Source: Agromyces bracchium | Lineage (GTDB): Bacteria; Actinomycetota; Actinomycetes; Actinomycetales; Microbacteriaceae | DNA length: 64,000 nt | Direction of reading: 5' to 3' | NCBI RefSeq assembly: GCF_009709675.1 | Contig: NZ_WMLB01000017.1 | Location: 186,001-250,000 of the forward strand | The notes under the pieces: generated by a model | The model's database searches: none | Told to the model about the DNA's origin: nothing | Seen by the model: the letters and a program-made list of their open reading frames with translations, nothing else | Program-made: the position numbers and the translations under genes | Shown: piece by piece, positions 50,267-58,587 of the stretch | Layout of the letters: the number at the start of each line of letters is the position of its first letter | Position numbering within the stretch: the stretch's first letter is position 1

Positions 50267-51945
50267 GACCGAGTGCTGGGCTCACCTTCGGTGGACGGTA
50301 CGAGCTGCAGTCCCGGATCGCCATCGGCGGCATGGGCGAAGTGTGGCAGGCCACCGACCTCGTCATCGGCCGCCAGGTGGCGCTGAAGATCCTCAAGGAC
50401 GAATACCTCGGCGACCCGGGCTTCCTCGAGCGCTTCCGCGCCGAGGCCCGCCACGCCGCGCTCGTGAACCACGAGGGCATCGCGAACGTCTTCGACTACG
50501 GCGAGGAGGAGGGCAGCGCCTACCTCGTGATGGAGCTCGTCCCCGGCGAGGCGCTCTCGACGATCCTCGAGCGCGAGCACGTGCTCTCGACCGACAAGGT
50601 CCTCGACATCGTCGCGCAGACGGCCGCTGCACTGCAGGCCGCGCACGCCGCGGGCCTCGTGCACCGCGACATCAAGCCGGGCAACCTCCTCATCACGCCC
50701 GACGGCCGCGTCAAGATCACCGACTTCGGCATCGCGCGGATCGCCGACCAGGTGCCGCTCACCGCGACCGGCCAGGTCATGGGCACGGTGCAGTACCTCT
50801 CGCCGGAGCAGGCCTCGGGTCACCCGGCGTCCCCGACGACCGACATCTACTCGCTCGGCATCGTGGCCTACGAGTGCCTCGCGGGCCGCCGTCCGTTCAC
50901 GGGCGAGTCGCAGGTCGCCATCGCGATGGCGCAGATCAACGAGACCCCGCCCGACCTGCCCGTCACGGTCTCCGAACCGGTGCGGAACCTCGTCTACTCG
51001 TGCATCGCGAAGAATCCCGCCGACCGTCCGCAGACGGCGGCGCACCTCGCGCGAGCGGCCACCGCGCTGCGCCGTGGCGACGTCCAGGCGGCCGCTGCGG
51101 CCGTCCCAGCGGTGCTCGGCGCCGCGGCCGGCATGACCGCGGCGACGATGCTGATGCCGCAGGCGGGCGCGAACACCGCCGCGACGACGGTGCTGCCCGC
51201 GGGAGCGGGAGTGCCCGAGGGCGAGGAGGAGGAGCAGCCGGTCGAGCGCAAGCGCAGCCCGTGGACGTGGCCGCTCATCGTGCTCATCATCCTGCTCGCG
51301 CTGGTGCTGATCGGCACGATCATCGCGCTCGCGCTGAACAGCGGCAACCAGCCCGCGGCGACCACGTCGAGCGGCCCGCCGTCGACGTCCTCGGCACCGC
51401 CCACCTCGTCGAGCGCGCCCCCGCCCGAGACGACTACGGCGGCGCCGACCACCGAGCAGGTCGACCGCGCCGCGTACATCGGGCGGAACGTCGATGAGGT
51501 CCGGGGCGAGCTCGAAGGGCTCGGATTCGTCGTGAGCACGCAGGAGGGCGCGCCCGCCACGACGCCCGACCAGGCGAACACCGTCTCCGACGTGAACCCG
51601 AGCGGACCGGTCACGATCGGCTCGACCATCACGGTGACCTACCTCGGCGCCCCCGAGACCCCGAGCGCGCCGGCGAACGCGCCGACGGTGAACCCGGCGG
51701 ATGTCACCGCGGGCGGCATCGTCCAGGTCAGCTGGCCCGCAGCCAGCTGCCCGTCCGGCCAGCAGCTGAGCGGGTACGAGGTGGCCGTCACGAACGACGC
51801 GACCGCACCGAGCCCCGTCGGCGCCGGAACGACGAACGTCAACGTGCAGGCGGGGAACCAGGACTTCGAGGTCACCTACCGGTACTTCTGCGGTCAGCTC
51901 GACTCGCCGTTCTCGCCAGCGGCACCGGTCACGATCCAGCCCTAG
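50263..51945 (+). CDS. pknA: PknA: Ser/Thr protein kinase with single PASTA-like domain
   Basis: 560 residues. Kinase domain (about 12-275): GGMGEVWQA, ALKIL (catalytic Lys), HRDIKPGN, DFGIA, and the activation segment LTATGQVMGTVQYLSPEQ. Membrane helix about 340-362, Ser/Thr/Pro linker, one PASTA-like domain (about 405-465), then a Fn3-like C-terminus. Substrates of the family include division and cell-wall proteins. Mycobacterial PknA lacks PASTA, so the extracellular part here is larger. Confidence 0.95.
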   Translation: MRPSAGLTFGGRYELQSRIAIGGMGEVWQATDLVIGRQVALKILKDEYLGDPGFLERFRAEARHAALVNHEGIANVFDYGEEEGSAYLVMELVPGEALSTILEREHVLSTDKVLDIVAQTAAALQAAHAAGLVHRDIKPGNLLITPDGRVKITDFGIARIADQVPLTATGQVMGTVQYLSPEQASGHPASPTTDIYSLGIVAYECLAGRRPFTGESQVAIAMAQINETPPDLPVTVSEPVRNLVYSCIAKNPADRPQTAAHLARAATALRRGDVQAAAAAVPAVLGAAAGMTAATMLMPQAGANTAATTVLPAGAGVPEGEEEEQPVERKRSPWTWPLIVLIILLALVLIGTIIALALNSGNQPAATTSSGPPSTSSAPPTSSSAPPPETTTAAPTTEQVDRAAYIGRNVDEVRGELEGLGFVVSTQEGAPATTPDQANTVSDVNPSGPVTIGSTITVTYLGAPETPSAPANAPTVNPADVTAGGIVQVSWPAASCPSGQQLSGYEVAVTNDATAPSPVGAGTTNVNVQAGNQDFEVTYRYFCGQLDSPFSPAAPVTIQP

Positions 51946-51982
51946 CATCCCCGGAACGAGCCCTACACGAAACGGAGACACC

Positions 51983-53677
51983 GTGAACGATGAAGATCGC
52001 ATGCTCGCGGGCCGGTACCGCGTGGGTGCGCTCATCGGGCGCGGCGGCATGTCCGACGTCCACGTCGGCACCGACACCAGGCTCGGGCGGCAGGTCGCGA
52101 TCAAGCTGCTGAAGCCGCAGCTCGCGACCGATCCGGCCTTCCGCATGCGGTTCCGGCAGGAGGCCCAGTCGGCCGCGCGGATGGCGCATCCGACGATCGT
52201 CCGCGTGTTCGACGCGGGCGAGGAGACCGTGATCGACGCGTCGGGGCACGAGGTCCAACTGCCCTTCATCGTGATGGAGTTCGTCGAGGGGCGACTCCTC
52301 AAGGACATCATCCACGACGGTCCGCTCGACCCGACCGCCGCCGCTCGGGTGATCGACGGCGTGCTGACCGCGCTCGAGTACTCGCACCGGGCCGGCGTCG
52401 TGCACCGCGACATCAAGCCGGGCAACATCATGATCACGACCGGCGGCCAGGTGAAGGTCATGGACTTCGGGATCGCCCGCGCCGTGTCCGACTCCGCGAC
52501 CACCGTCGCCCAGACCACCGCGATCCTCGGCACGGCCTCGTACTTCTCACCGGAGCAGGCCAAGGGCGAGACCGTCGACGCGCGCACCGACCTGTACAGC
52601 ACCGGTGTGGTCCTCTTCGAGCTCCTCACTGGGCGTCCGCCGTTCCGCGGTGACACCCCGGTCGCGGTCGCCTACCAGCACGTCAGCGAACGACCGGTCA
52701 AGCCGAGCGTGATCAACCCGAAGGTCTCGCCCGCACTCGACGCCGTCGTCCTGCACGCCCTCGCGAAGGACCGGACGACCCGGTACCAGACGGCGGCGGA
52801 GTTCCGCGCCGACGTCGAGGCCGCGGCATCCGGCCGGATCCCCGTGCCGAAGAAGACGGAGGAGACGGCGCTGTTCTTCGGAGCGCCCACGGGTTCGCTC
52901 TCCACCTCCGAGCTGGCGCTTCGCCAGCTCACCGAAGACGACACGATGACGCGCACGCAACGTCGCCCGCCGGCGATCTGGATCTGGTCGGGCATCATCG
53001 CGGTCGTCGTCATCGTCGTCGCCGTCATGTACTGGGCGTTCAACCTGCAGCCGGCCGACACGCTGCCGTCGAACGCCCGCGAGGTCCCGCAGCTGACGGG
53101 CTCGACGTGGGATGAGGCGGCCAATGAGCTGCAGTCGCTCACGCTGCCGCCGACCCGGATGGATCGGGTGAGCGACACGGTGCCAGCAGGTGAGGTCATC
53201 GAGACCGAGCCCGCGGCCGGCGAGATCGTCGACACCGGCACGCCCGTCAGCGTCTTCGTGTCCACGGGACGCGAGGCGGTCTCGGTCCCGGACGTCGTCA
53301 ACATGCAGCTCGACCAGGCGAAGACGACGATCACCGACGCCGGCCTCACGCCCGGATCCGAGACACGGCAGAACTCGCCGACCGTCGGCGCGGGGGTCGT
53401 CATCTCGACCGACCCCGAGGGCGGATCGTCGGTGGACCAGGGCAGCAGCGTCAACTTCACGATCTCGTCTGGCAACGTGACCCTGCCCGATCTCAGCGGG
53501 CAGTCGCTTCAGGCGGCGTCCTCGTACCTCGGCACGTCGTCGCTCCAGTTGACGCCGGTACCCGTTCCCGACGCCAGTTGCGCGTCGCAACCGGGTTCGC
53601 CGGTCATCCGGCAGTCGCCGGCACCGGGCGACGTGCCTCAGAAGTCCGAGGTCGAGCTGGCCTACTGCGCGGGCTGA
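51983..53677 (+). CDS. pknB: PknB/StkP-type Ser/Thr protein kinase with PASTA domains
   Basis: 564 residues. Kinase domain (about 11-275) with GRGGMSDVHVG, AIKLL, HRDIKPGN, DFGIA, and Thr-rich activation loop TTVAQTTAILGTASYFSPEQ. A membrane helix (about 333-353) is followed by three to four PASTA repeats that sense muropeptides or lipid II outside the cell. Last gene of the fhaA-pknB operon. GTG start with CGGAG 5 bases upstream; a 37-base gap from pknA is the longest in the operon. Confidence 0.95.
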   Translation: MNDEDRMLAGRYRVGALIGRGGMSDVHVGTDTRLGRQVAIKLLKPQLATDPAFRMRFRQEAQSAARMAHPTIVRVFDAGEETVIDASGHEVQLPFIVMEFVEGRLLKDIIHDGPLDPTAAARVIDGVLTALEYSHRAGVVHRDIKPGNIMITTGGQVKVMDFGIARAVSDSATTVAQTTAILGTASYFSPEQAKGETVDARTDLYSTGVVLFELLTGRPPFRGDTPVAVAYQHVSERPVKPSVINPKVSPALDAVVLHALAKDRTTRYQTAAEFRADVEAAASGRIPVPKKTEETALFFGAPTGSLSTSELALRQLTEDDTMTRTQRRPPAIWIWSGIIAVVVIVVAVMYWAFNLQPADTLPSNAREVPQLTGSTWDEAANELQSLTLPPTRMDRVSDTVPAGEVIETEPAAGEIVDTGTPVSVFVSTGREAVSVPDVVNMQLDQAKTTITDAGLTPGSETRQNSPTVGAGVVISTDPEGGSSVDQGSSVNFTISSGNVTLPDLSGQSLQAASSYLGTSSLQLTPVPVPDASCASQPGSPVIRQSPAPGDVPQKSEVELAYCAG

Positions 53678-53681
53678 GCCG

Positions 53682-54320
53682 TCAGCTCGCTCGCACCAGC
53701 GGGTTGAGCGACTGCGCGCGCTCGCGCGCCTCGGGCAGTCCGGCGGTCGCGAGCCAGTTGCCGAGCATCCGGTAGCCGCCCTCGGTGAGCACCGACTCGG
53801 GGTGGAACTGGACGCCGAGGATCGGCGCGGTCGCGTGGCGCAGCCCCATGATGACCCCGCCCTCGGTGCGGCTCGTGACCACGAGGTCGTCGGGCACGGT
53901 GCCGTCGACGACCGCGAGCGAGTGGTACCGCGTCGCCGTGAAGTGCTGCGGCACCCCGTCGTAGAACGGGCTGTCGTCGTGCACGACCTTCGAGGTCTTG
54001 CCGTGCATGAGCTCCTCGGCGTTCGTCACCACGGCGCCGAACGCCTCGGCGATCGCCTGGTGTCCGAGGCACACGCCGAGGATCGGCTGGCCGGAGGCGA
54101 GTGCGGCCTCGACGACCGGGATCGAGACGCCCGCATCGGCGGGCTTGCCCGGGCCCGGTGAGATGAGCACGGCGTCGTACTCCGCGATGCGCTCGGCGAC
54201 CTCGTCGACCGGGATGTCGTCGTTGCGCACGACCTCGGTCTCCGCGCCGAGCTCCTGAAGGTACCCGTTGAGGGTGTAGACGAAGCTGTCGTAGTTGTCG
54301 ATGACGAGGATCCGGGTCAT
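53682..54320 (-). CDS. trpG: Anthranilate/aminodeoxychorismate synthase glutamine amidotransferase subunit
   Basis: 212 residues. Class I amidotransferase with DNYDSFVYTL, ISPGPGKP, the nucleophile in GVCLGHQ, and HPES with the catalytic His/Glu. It supplies ammonia for chorismate amination in folate or tryptophan synthesis. In this conserved locus it is usually annotated pabA/trpG and sits alone, without trpE. Convergent with pknB, 4 bases apart. The start overlaps the small membrane gene upstream. Confidence 0.93.
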   Translation of the reverse strand: MTRILVIDNYDSFVYTLNGYLQELGAETEVVRNDDIPVDEVAERIAEYDAVLISPGPGKPADAGVSIPVVEAALASGQPILGVCLGHQAIAEAFGAVVTNAEELMHGKTSKVVHDDSPFYDGVPQHFTATRYHSLAVVDGTVPDDLVVTSRTEGGVIMGLRHATAPILGVQFHPESVLTEGGYRMLGNWLATAGLPEARERAQSLNPLVRAS

Positions 54321-54481
54321 TGCTCCACCGTGACGTCGATTGGGTTCACGATCCCGTCCACCCACGGGAACACCCAGGTGAACAGGACGAAGATCACGCC
54401 GGTGAGGATGGCCAGCACGAGGATGACGCGGAACCAGACCGGTCCCGGCAGGATACGCCACAAGGCCGCGTACACGCTCAT
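54317..54481 (-). CDS. 54-residue membrane protein between sortase and trpG
   Basis: MSVYAALWRILPGPVWFRVI begins a 54-residue protein with one strong hydrophobic helix (about 17-41) and the polar tail VDVTVEQ-like end. Both ends use ATGA overlaps, with the sortase upstream and trpG downstream, so it is translated as part of a three-gene message. A small protein at this place is common in actinobacteria; function unknown. Confidence 0.8.
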   Translation of the reverse strand: MSVYAALWRILPGPVWFRVILVLAILTGVIFVLFTWVFPWVDGIVNPIDVTVEQ

Positions 54482-55266
54482 CGCCCCCATTCCGAGACGG
54501 CGGCGGCGATCTCCTCGGGAGGGCCCTCAGAGGTCGGACTCCACGACTCGAGCACGCCGTACGCGATGATGCGCTCGGCGGTCGAGTAGAGCGGATTGCA
54601 GCTCGTCAGCGTGATGATGCGGTCGGTCGGCGTGAGCTCGGGATGGTGCGGCACCGGCGCGAGCACCCCGACCGTGTCGGGCGGGACGTACTCCAGGTCG
54701 CGGAACCGGTAGGTGTACCACGCGTCGGCGGTCTGGATGAAGATGCCGTCGCCGAGACGCAGCTGCTCGATCTCGTGCATCCCGCCGCCGTAGGCGCTGC
54801 GATGGGCGGCGATCGCGAAGTTGCCCACCGCACCGGGCATCTGCGTGCCCTCGTAGTGGCCGACCCCCAGGTCGACGCGGTTCAGCACGTCGAGGCCGGT
54901 GCCCTCGGCGATGGTCCGTTGCGACTCGCCGCCGAAACGTGGCACGTACATCACGGCGAACGCTTCACCGTACGACGGCGCGGCGGTGCCGATCGAGGGC
55001 TCGCCGTCGGCATCTACGGCACCGGTCGCGGCGTCGGTGGCCGCGCGCCCGCGATCGCCGTCGATTCGCGCCTGCTCCAACCAGTCGGACGAGAGGTCGG
55101 ATGCCGCGGCCGACTGCTGCGCGCCCGTGATCGCGTCGTTCCACCACAGCTGCCAGCCGAGGAGGAGCAGCACGAGCGCGCCGGCGGTCAGCAGGAGTTC
55201 TCCGAGGACCCCGACCACGCCGACCCGGCGCCGACGCGGGGCAGGCGTCGCGGCATCCGTCGGCAT
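54478..55266 (-). CDS. Class E sortase
   Basis: 262 residues. Short cytosolic Arg-rich start, membrane helix (about 17-40), then the sortase barrel. Catalytic His in AAHRSAYGG, Cys in TLTSCNP, and a later Arg in the C-terminal strand are present. Class E sortases attach surface or pilus proteins through an LAxTG-type signal to peptidoglycan. Divergent from crgA. No sortase substrate gene is adjacent. Confidence 0.92.
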   Translation of the reverse strand: MPTDAATPAPRRRRVGVVGVLGELLLTAGALVLLLLGWQLWWNDAITGAQQSAAASDLSSDWLEQARIDGDRGRAATDAATGAVDADGEPSIGTAAPSYGEAFAVMYVPRFGGESQRTIAEGTGLDVLNRVDLGVGHYEGTQMPGAVGNFAIAAHRSAYGGGMHEIEQLRLGDGIFIQTADAWYTYRFRDLEYVPPDTVGVLAPVPHHPELTPTDRIITLTSCNPLYSTAERIIAYGVLESWSPTSEGPPEEIAAAVSEWGR

Positions 55267-55356
55267 GTGCGCGAGTCTATTGGGCCGCCGGCCCGTGCCG
55301 ACCGCAGTGCCCCGCGCGGGTGCGGAAGCCCGGATGGAAGGCCGGAGTCGGTGCAG

Positions 55357-55362
55357 TAGAAT
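55357..55362 (+). promoter_or_regulatory. -10 element of crgA, leaderless arrangement
   Basis: TAGAAT ends 7 bases before the crgA ATG at 55370, so the transcript would begin at or next to the start codon. No ribosome-binding site is seen upstream of that ATG. Confidence 0.6.
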
Positions 55363-55369
55363 CTCCGGC

Positions 55370-55609
55370 ATGGCACGCACGAAATCTTCGAAGCCCGCGC
55401 GCGCGGAGCAGCCGAGCGGCGAGGACGCGCCGAATCCCGTCTGGTTCAAGCCCGTCATGTTCGGCTTCATGCTGCTCGGCCTGGTCTGGATCATCCTCTT
55501 CTACGTGAGCCAGGGTGCGCTCCCGGTGGCCGCGCTCGGTTCGTGGAACATCCTCGTCGGCTTCGGCATCGCCTTCATCGGCTTCCTCATGACCACCCGC
55601 TGGCGCTGA
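55370..55609 (+). CDS. crgA: CrgA cell-division inhibitor/septation protein
   Basis: 79 residues. A polar Lys/Pro-rich N-terminus, then two membrane helices (about 29-48 and 58-75) with NPVWFKPVMFGFMLLGLVW, typical of CrgA, which coordinates septum formation and FtsZ/PBP assembly. The final TTRWR is the family ending. A strong hairpin terminator follows. Confidence 0.93.
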   Translation: MARTKSSKPARAEQPSGEDAPNPVWFKPVMFGFMLLGLVWIILFYVSQGALPVAALGSWNILVGFGIAFIGFLMTTRWR

Positions 55610-55630
55610 CGCCGGCCTGAACGACCTCGA

Positions 55631-55664
55631 AGCGGGGCGGATGCTGCGGCATCCGCCCCGCTTT
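55631..55664 (+). terminator. Rho-independent terminator of crgA
   Basis: Perfect 13-bp stem (AGCGGGGCGGATG 55631-55643; complement 55650-55662) with a CTGCGG loop, then TT and a T-containing stretch. Confidence 0.88.
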
Positions 55665-55682
55665 CCTCATCTCTGCACAGTG

Positions 55683-55813
55683 TTATCCACACCTTCCACA
55701 GGTTTCTCCACATACTCCACACCCTGTGGAGAGGTGGAAAGCGCGGAATTCCGGACGATGTGCAGAATCACACCCGTGTAACTCTCCCCAACTGTGGACA
55801 GTGTTGTGGATAA
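55683..55813. other. Cluster of DnaA-box-like sites
   Basis: Two perfect TTATCCACA boxes in opposite orientation (55683-55691 plus; 55805-55813 minus) flank weaker matches: CCTTCCACA 55692, TTCTCCACA 55704, TACTCCACA 55713, and minus-strand sites at 55725-55733 and 55793-55801. About seven sites in 131 bases. The gap from 55665 to 55936 holds no gene. It could titrate DnaA or assist origin firing; the main oriC is expected near dnaA beyond the right edge. Confidence 0.75.
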
Positions 55814-55936
55814 CCCTCGCCGTCCGCCCACAGTGACCGGGCAGAGAGGTGTCGCGATGGCCCCGCGCGGTCGCCGAAGCGGGCGCGCGGATGGTCCCCC
55901 GGCGCGCCCGCCGACCGCCTGCAGCGGGCGATGGCC

Positions 55937-56794
55937 CTAGAACACCGGGAAGATGAAGAACCGCAGGCTGAGGATCAGCAGCAATACGACGAGCGCAGCG
56001 AGCAGCACCACTTGAAGGGTGCGCTGGTCGCGCTTCCGCGTCTCGACGAAGATGAGCCCGATGAGCGCGCCGGCGACGAGACCGCCGAGGTGCGCCTGCC
56101 AGGCGATGTTGAAGCCGGGCACGAACCCGATCACCAGGTTGATGCCGACGAGGATCAGCAACTGCGTCGCGTTGCCACCGAGACGGCGCTGGATCACGAG
56201 GAACGCGCCCATGAGGCCGAAGATCGCGCCGGAGGCACCGACCACGCCGGTCCGCGGATCGGAGAGCCACAGCACCGCGACCGACCCGGCGAGACCCGAG
56301 ATGAGGTACAGCGCCAGGAACCGCCAGCGCCCGAGCACGTTCTCGAGGAGCTGCCCGAAGATCCACAGCGTGTACATGTTGAGCGCGACGTGGAAGATGA
56401 GCGCGGTCGAGTGCACGAACATCGACGTGATCATGCGCCACGGCTCGAAGTTGAACGGCAGGGAGTAGACGCCCGCGTAGAGCAGTCGATCGGTGAGGGC
56501 GAGCCCGGGGATCAGCTGCAGCAGGTAGACCGCCAGGGTGATGCCGATGATGGAATACGTCACCACCGGGGCGCCCCGGCCCGCAGCGGAGCGGACGCGC
56601 GTCAGCACCGCGGGCTTCGTCCGCGGTGCCGACGCGCGCTGCTCGCGCATGCATTCAGGGCAGATGACGCCGACGGGCGCCGGAGTCTGGCACTCCCCGC
56701 AGATGGTGCGGCCGCAGCGCTGGCACAGCACGAAGCTCTGCCGGTCGGGATGCCGATAGCAGGTGCTCGCGCGCTCGGGCGCCGGGTCGCTCAC
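55937..56794 (-). CDS. Rhomboid family intramembrane serine protease with N-terminal zinc finger
   Basis: 285 residues. A Cys/His B-box-like segment (about 12-48: CYRHPDRQSFVLCQRCGRTICGEC, CPEC) precedes six or seven membrane helices. The catalytic Ser is in GASGAIFG and the His in WQAHLGG. It cleaves transmembrane substrates. GTG start at 56794, 19 bases after ppiA, so the two form an operon. No strong ribosome-binding site is seen. Confidence 0.93.
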   Translation of the reverse strand: MSDPAPERASTCYRHPDRQSFVLCQRCGRTICGECQTPAPVGVICPECMREQRASAPRTKPAVLTRVRSAAGRGAPVVTYSIIGITLAVYLLQLIPGLALTDRLLYAGVYSLPFNFEPWRMITSMFVHSTALIFHVALNMYTLWIFGQLLENVLGRWRFLALYLISGLAGSVAVLWLSDPRTGVVGASGAIFGLMGAFLVIQRRLGGNATQLLILVGINLVIGFVPGFNIAWQAHLGGLVAGALIGLIFVETRKRDQRTLQVVLLAALVVLLLILSLRFFIFPVF

Positions 56795-56813
56795 CGGGGG
56801 TCGGGGGCCGTGC

Positions 56814-57353
56814 TCAGGCCTGCTCGACGGTGATCTTCTCGATCACGACGTCGTCGAGCGGGCGGTCGCGGCCGTCGGTCGGGACCGACGCCAGCTTCTC
56901 GACGACGGCCTGGCTCGCGGCATCCGTCACCTTGCCGAAGATCGTGTGCTTGCCCTGCAGCCACGTGGTCGGGCCGACCGTGATGAAGAACTGCGAGCCG
57001 TTGGTGCCCTTGCCGCCCTGGATGCCGGCGTTGGCCATCGCGAGGACGTAGGGCTCGGTGAAGTCGAGCTCGGGGTGGATCTCGTCGTCGAAGCGGTAGC
57101 CCGGCCCGCCGATGCCCTGGCCGAGCGGGTCGCCGCCCTGGATCATGAAGCCGGGGATGATCCGGTGGAACACCACGCCGTCGTAGAGCGGGTCGGTGGT
57201 GGTCTGGCCCGTGGCCGGGTGGGTCCACTCGATCTCGCCGGTGGCGAGCCCGACGAAGTTCTTCACGGTCTTCGGTGCGTGGTTGCCATAGAGGTCGACC
57301 TTGATGTCGCCGTGGTTGGTGGTGATCGTCGCGACTGCGGTGGGATTCGGCAT
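56814..57353 (-). CDS. ppiA: Cyclophilin-type peptidyl-prolyl cis-trans isomerase
   Basis: 179 residues of a single cyclophilin domain: YDGVVFHRIIPGFMIQGGD with the catalytic Arg, GSQFFIT, and LQGKHTIFGKV. Cytoplasmic protein-folding catalyst (no signal). Near the chromosome origin in many actinobacteria, as in M. tuberculosis Rv0009. ATG 57353 is the conserved start; longer in-frame readings lack support. Confidence 0.95.
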   Translation of the reverse strand: MPNPTAVATITTNHGDIKVDLYGNHAPKTVKNFVGLATGEIEWTHPATGQTTTDPLYDGVVFHRIIPGFMIQGGDPLGQGIGGPGYRFDDEIHPELDFTEPYVLAMANAGIQGGKGTNGSQFFITVGPTTWLQGKHTIFGKVTDAASQAVVEKLASVPTDGRDRPLDDVVIEKITVEQA

Positions 57354-57473
57354 ACCGACGATTCTCTCATGCACGATTCGGCACGGGGCTGGCAACCCCC
57401 GGCCTTCCCACCCCACATCCAGCCGGTTCGGTGGCAGGATGGAGGAGTTCGCTGCACAACGATGGAGGTCGAG

Positions 57474-58010
57474 ATGAGCCTGTCACGCAAGCGCCGGAAG
57501 GAACTCAAGCGACTGCGCAGCAGTGCAGAGGATCTGTGGGGGAACCAGCAGGATGTGCTGGACCACGCGAGCAAGGTCGCCCGTGAGGCGAGCCGCCAGA
57601 TCAACCTGCTCACGCAGGAGGAGGTCGTTCCGCGGGTGCGCACGGGCTACCAGACCTACGTCCGGCCCGGGTTCGACCAGGCACGCGGCTACGCGCGCAG
57701 TGCGGGCGACCAGGTCGAGCGGTCGCTCGGCAGTGCGCTCGGCTCGCTGCTGTCGATCGGCGACATCGCCAACGACACCCGGGTGCGCCGTGCGCTCGAG
57801 CGCGTGTCGCCGCGTGCGGCCGCCGAGGTCAAGCGCAAGCAGGGACCCGGCGTCGGCACCTACCTCGCGATCGGGGCGGGCGTCATCGCGGCGGCGGGTG
57901 TGGCCTACGCGGTGTGGCAGACGTTCCGCGCCGACGACGAGCTCTGGGTCGCCGACGAGGAGCCGGGCACGGCATCCGACTCGGGTCCTGCACCGTCGCC
58001 CGTGATCTGA
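57474..58010 (+). CDS. Actinobacterial membrane-tethered helical protein, unknown
   Basis: 178 residues. Lys/Arg-rich helical N-terminus (MSLSRKRRKELKRLRSS), a long helical region to about 125, then one membrane helix (about 130-152) and an acidic tail ending PSPVI. No enzymatic motif. GGAGG lies 5 bases before the ATG. It is divergent from ppiA and ends at a strong hairpin. Confidence 0.8.
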   Translation: MSLSRKRRKELKRLRSSAEDLWGNQQDVLDHASKVAREASRQINLLTQEEVVPRVRTGYQTYVRPGFDQARGYARSAGDQVERSLGSALGSLLSIGDIANDTRVRRALERVSPRAAAEVKRKQGPGVGTYLAIGAGVIAAAGVAYAVWQTFRADDELWVADEEPGTASDSGPAPSPVI

Positions 58011-58025
58011 CCCCCACGGTTTCCC

Positions 58026-58058
58026 GACGGCCCCCATCCGCAACGGATGGGGGCCGTC
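58026..58058 (+). terminator. Hairpin terminator
   Basis: Perfect 15-bp stem (GACGGCCCCCATCCG 58026-58040; complement 58044-58058) with a CAA loop, 15 bases after the stop of the preceding gene. Confidence 0.88.
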
Positions 58059-58083
58059 GTCGTCTCCGCGCACGCCCGCGCGG

Positions 58084-58154
58084 TCAGTGCTCGCACTGAT
58101 TTCGGGCGGATTCGGGAATTGCCCTTGCGTGTGAGGAGCGAACGACGCTATGGT
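58084..58154 (+). promoter_or_regulatory. Promoter with upstream inverted repeat
   Basis: TTGCGT (58125-58130), 18-base spacer, TATGGT (58149-58154): a good sigma-A-type promoter for this genome. Upstream, TCAGTGC (58084-58090) and GCACTGA (58093-58099) are 7-bp arms with a 2-base spacer, a likely regulator site. It should drive the 24-codon reading frame at 58213. Confidence 0.6.
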
Positions 58155-58212
58155 CGTGACTCGGCCCCGCCGATCACGGCAGGGCACGGTACAGGAGAGG
58201 AGGCGAGACCCC

Positions 58213-58287
58213 ATGATGATCCAGCGAATCCAGTCGCCCATCCGTACGGCGGTCGCCTTCCTCGGCGCCCCGTTCGCGGCCTGCTGA
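58213..58287 (+). CDS. 24-codon peptide with strong ribosome-binding site, possible leader peptide
   Basis: A peptide ending in AFLGAPFAAC and one Cys before the stop. AGGAGAGGAGG (58192-58202) sits about 10 bases before two adjacent ATG codons. Promoter-like sequence lies 59 bases upstream. It could be a leader peptide for the 84-residue gene at 58588, a secreted or modified peptide, or non-coding by chance. No homolog is recognised. Confidence 0.4.
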   Translation: MMIQRIQSPIRTAVAFLGAPFAAC

Positions 58288-58587
58288 ACCGCGCGATTCC
58301 GCGCTGACCGCCGAGTCATGACGGCTCGCAGCAGGTCCACCGCCTGACGAGCACGCCCGCATCTCGGGCGAATGCCCGTCCCATCGGCATCCGATCCCCG
58401 GATCCCGCGTCCCGTCGGACGCGAACCGATCGCCGAGCCTCTCCCGCCACGCCCGTGCGCCTCGCACCGTGCCGCCCTCGTCGGGCGACGGATGCCGCGA
58501 CGCGACGTTCCGGGAGCCTTCACCCGTCACCTCCCGGCGCGACGCACCCGCGCGCGCCATCCGTCCCATCCGATGAAGGAACACACC
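58288..58587. other. 300 bases without a supported gene
   Basis: Between the 24-codon frame and the 84-residue gene. The plus-strand frame starting at 58372 runs through, but it is Arg/Pro-rich with no ribosome-binding site and reads into the downstream gene. The stretch may be a structured mRNA leader; no clear terminator, repeat or RNA motif was found. Confidence 0.5.

Noticed and set aside
55683..55813. Calling the DnaA-box cluster the replication origin
   Set aside because: dnaA and dnaN are not here. gyrA orientation and gene order put the usual oriC beyond the right edge. It is reported as a box cluster only.
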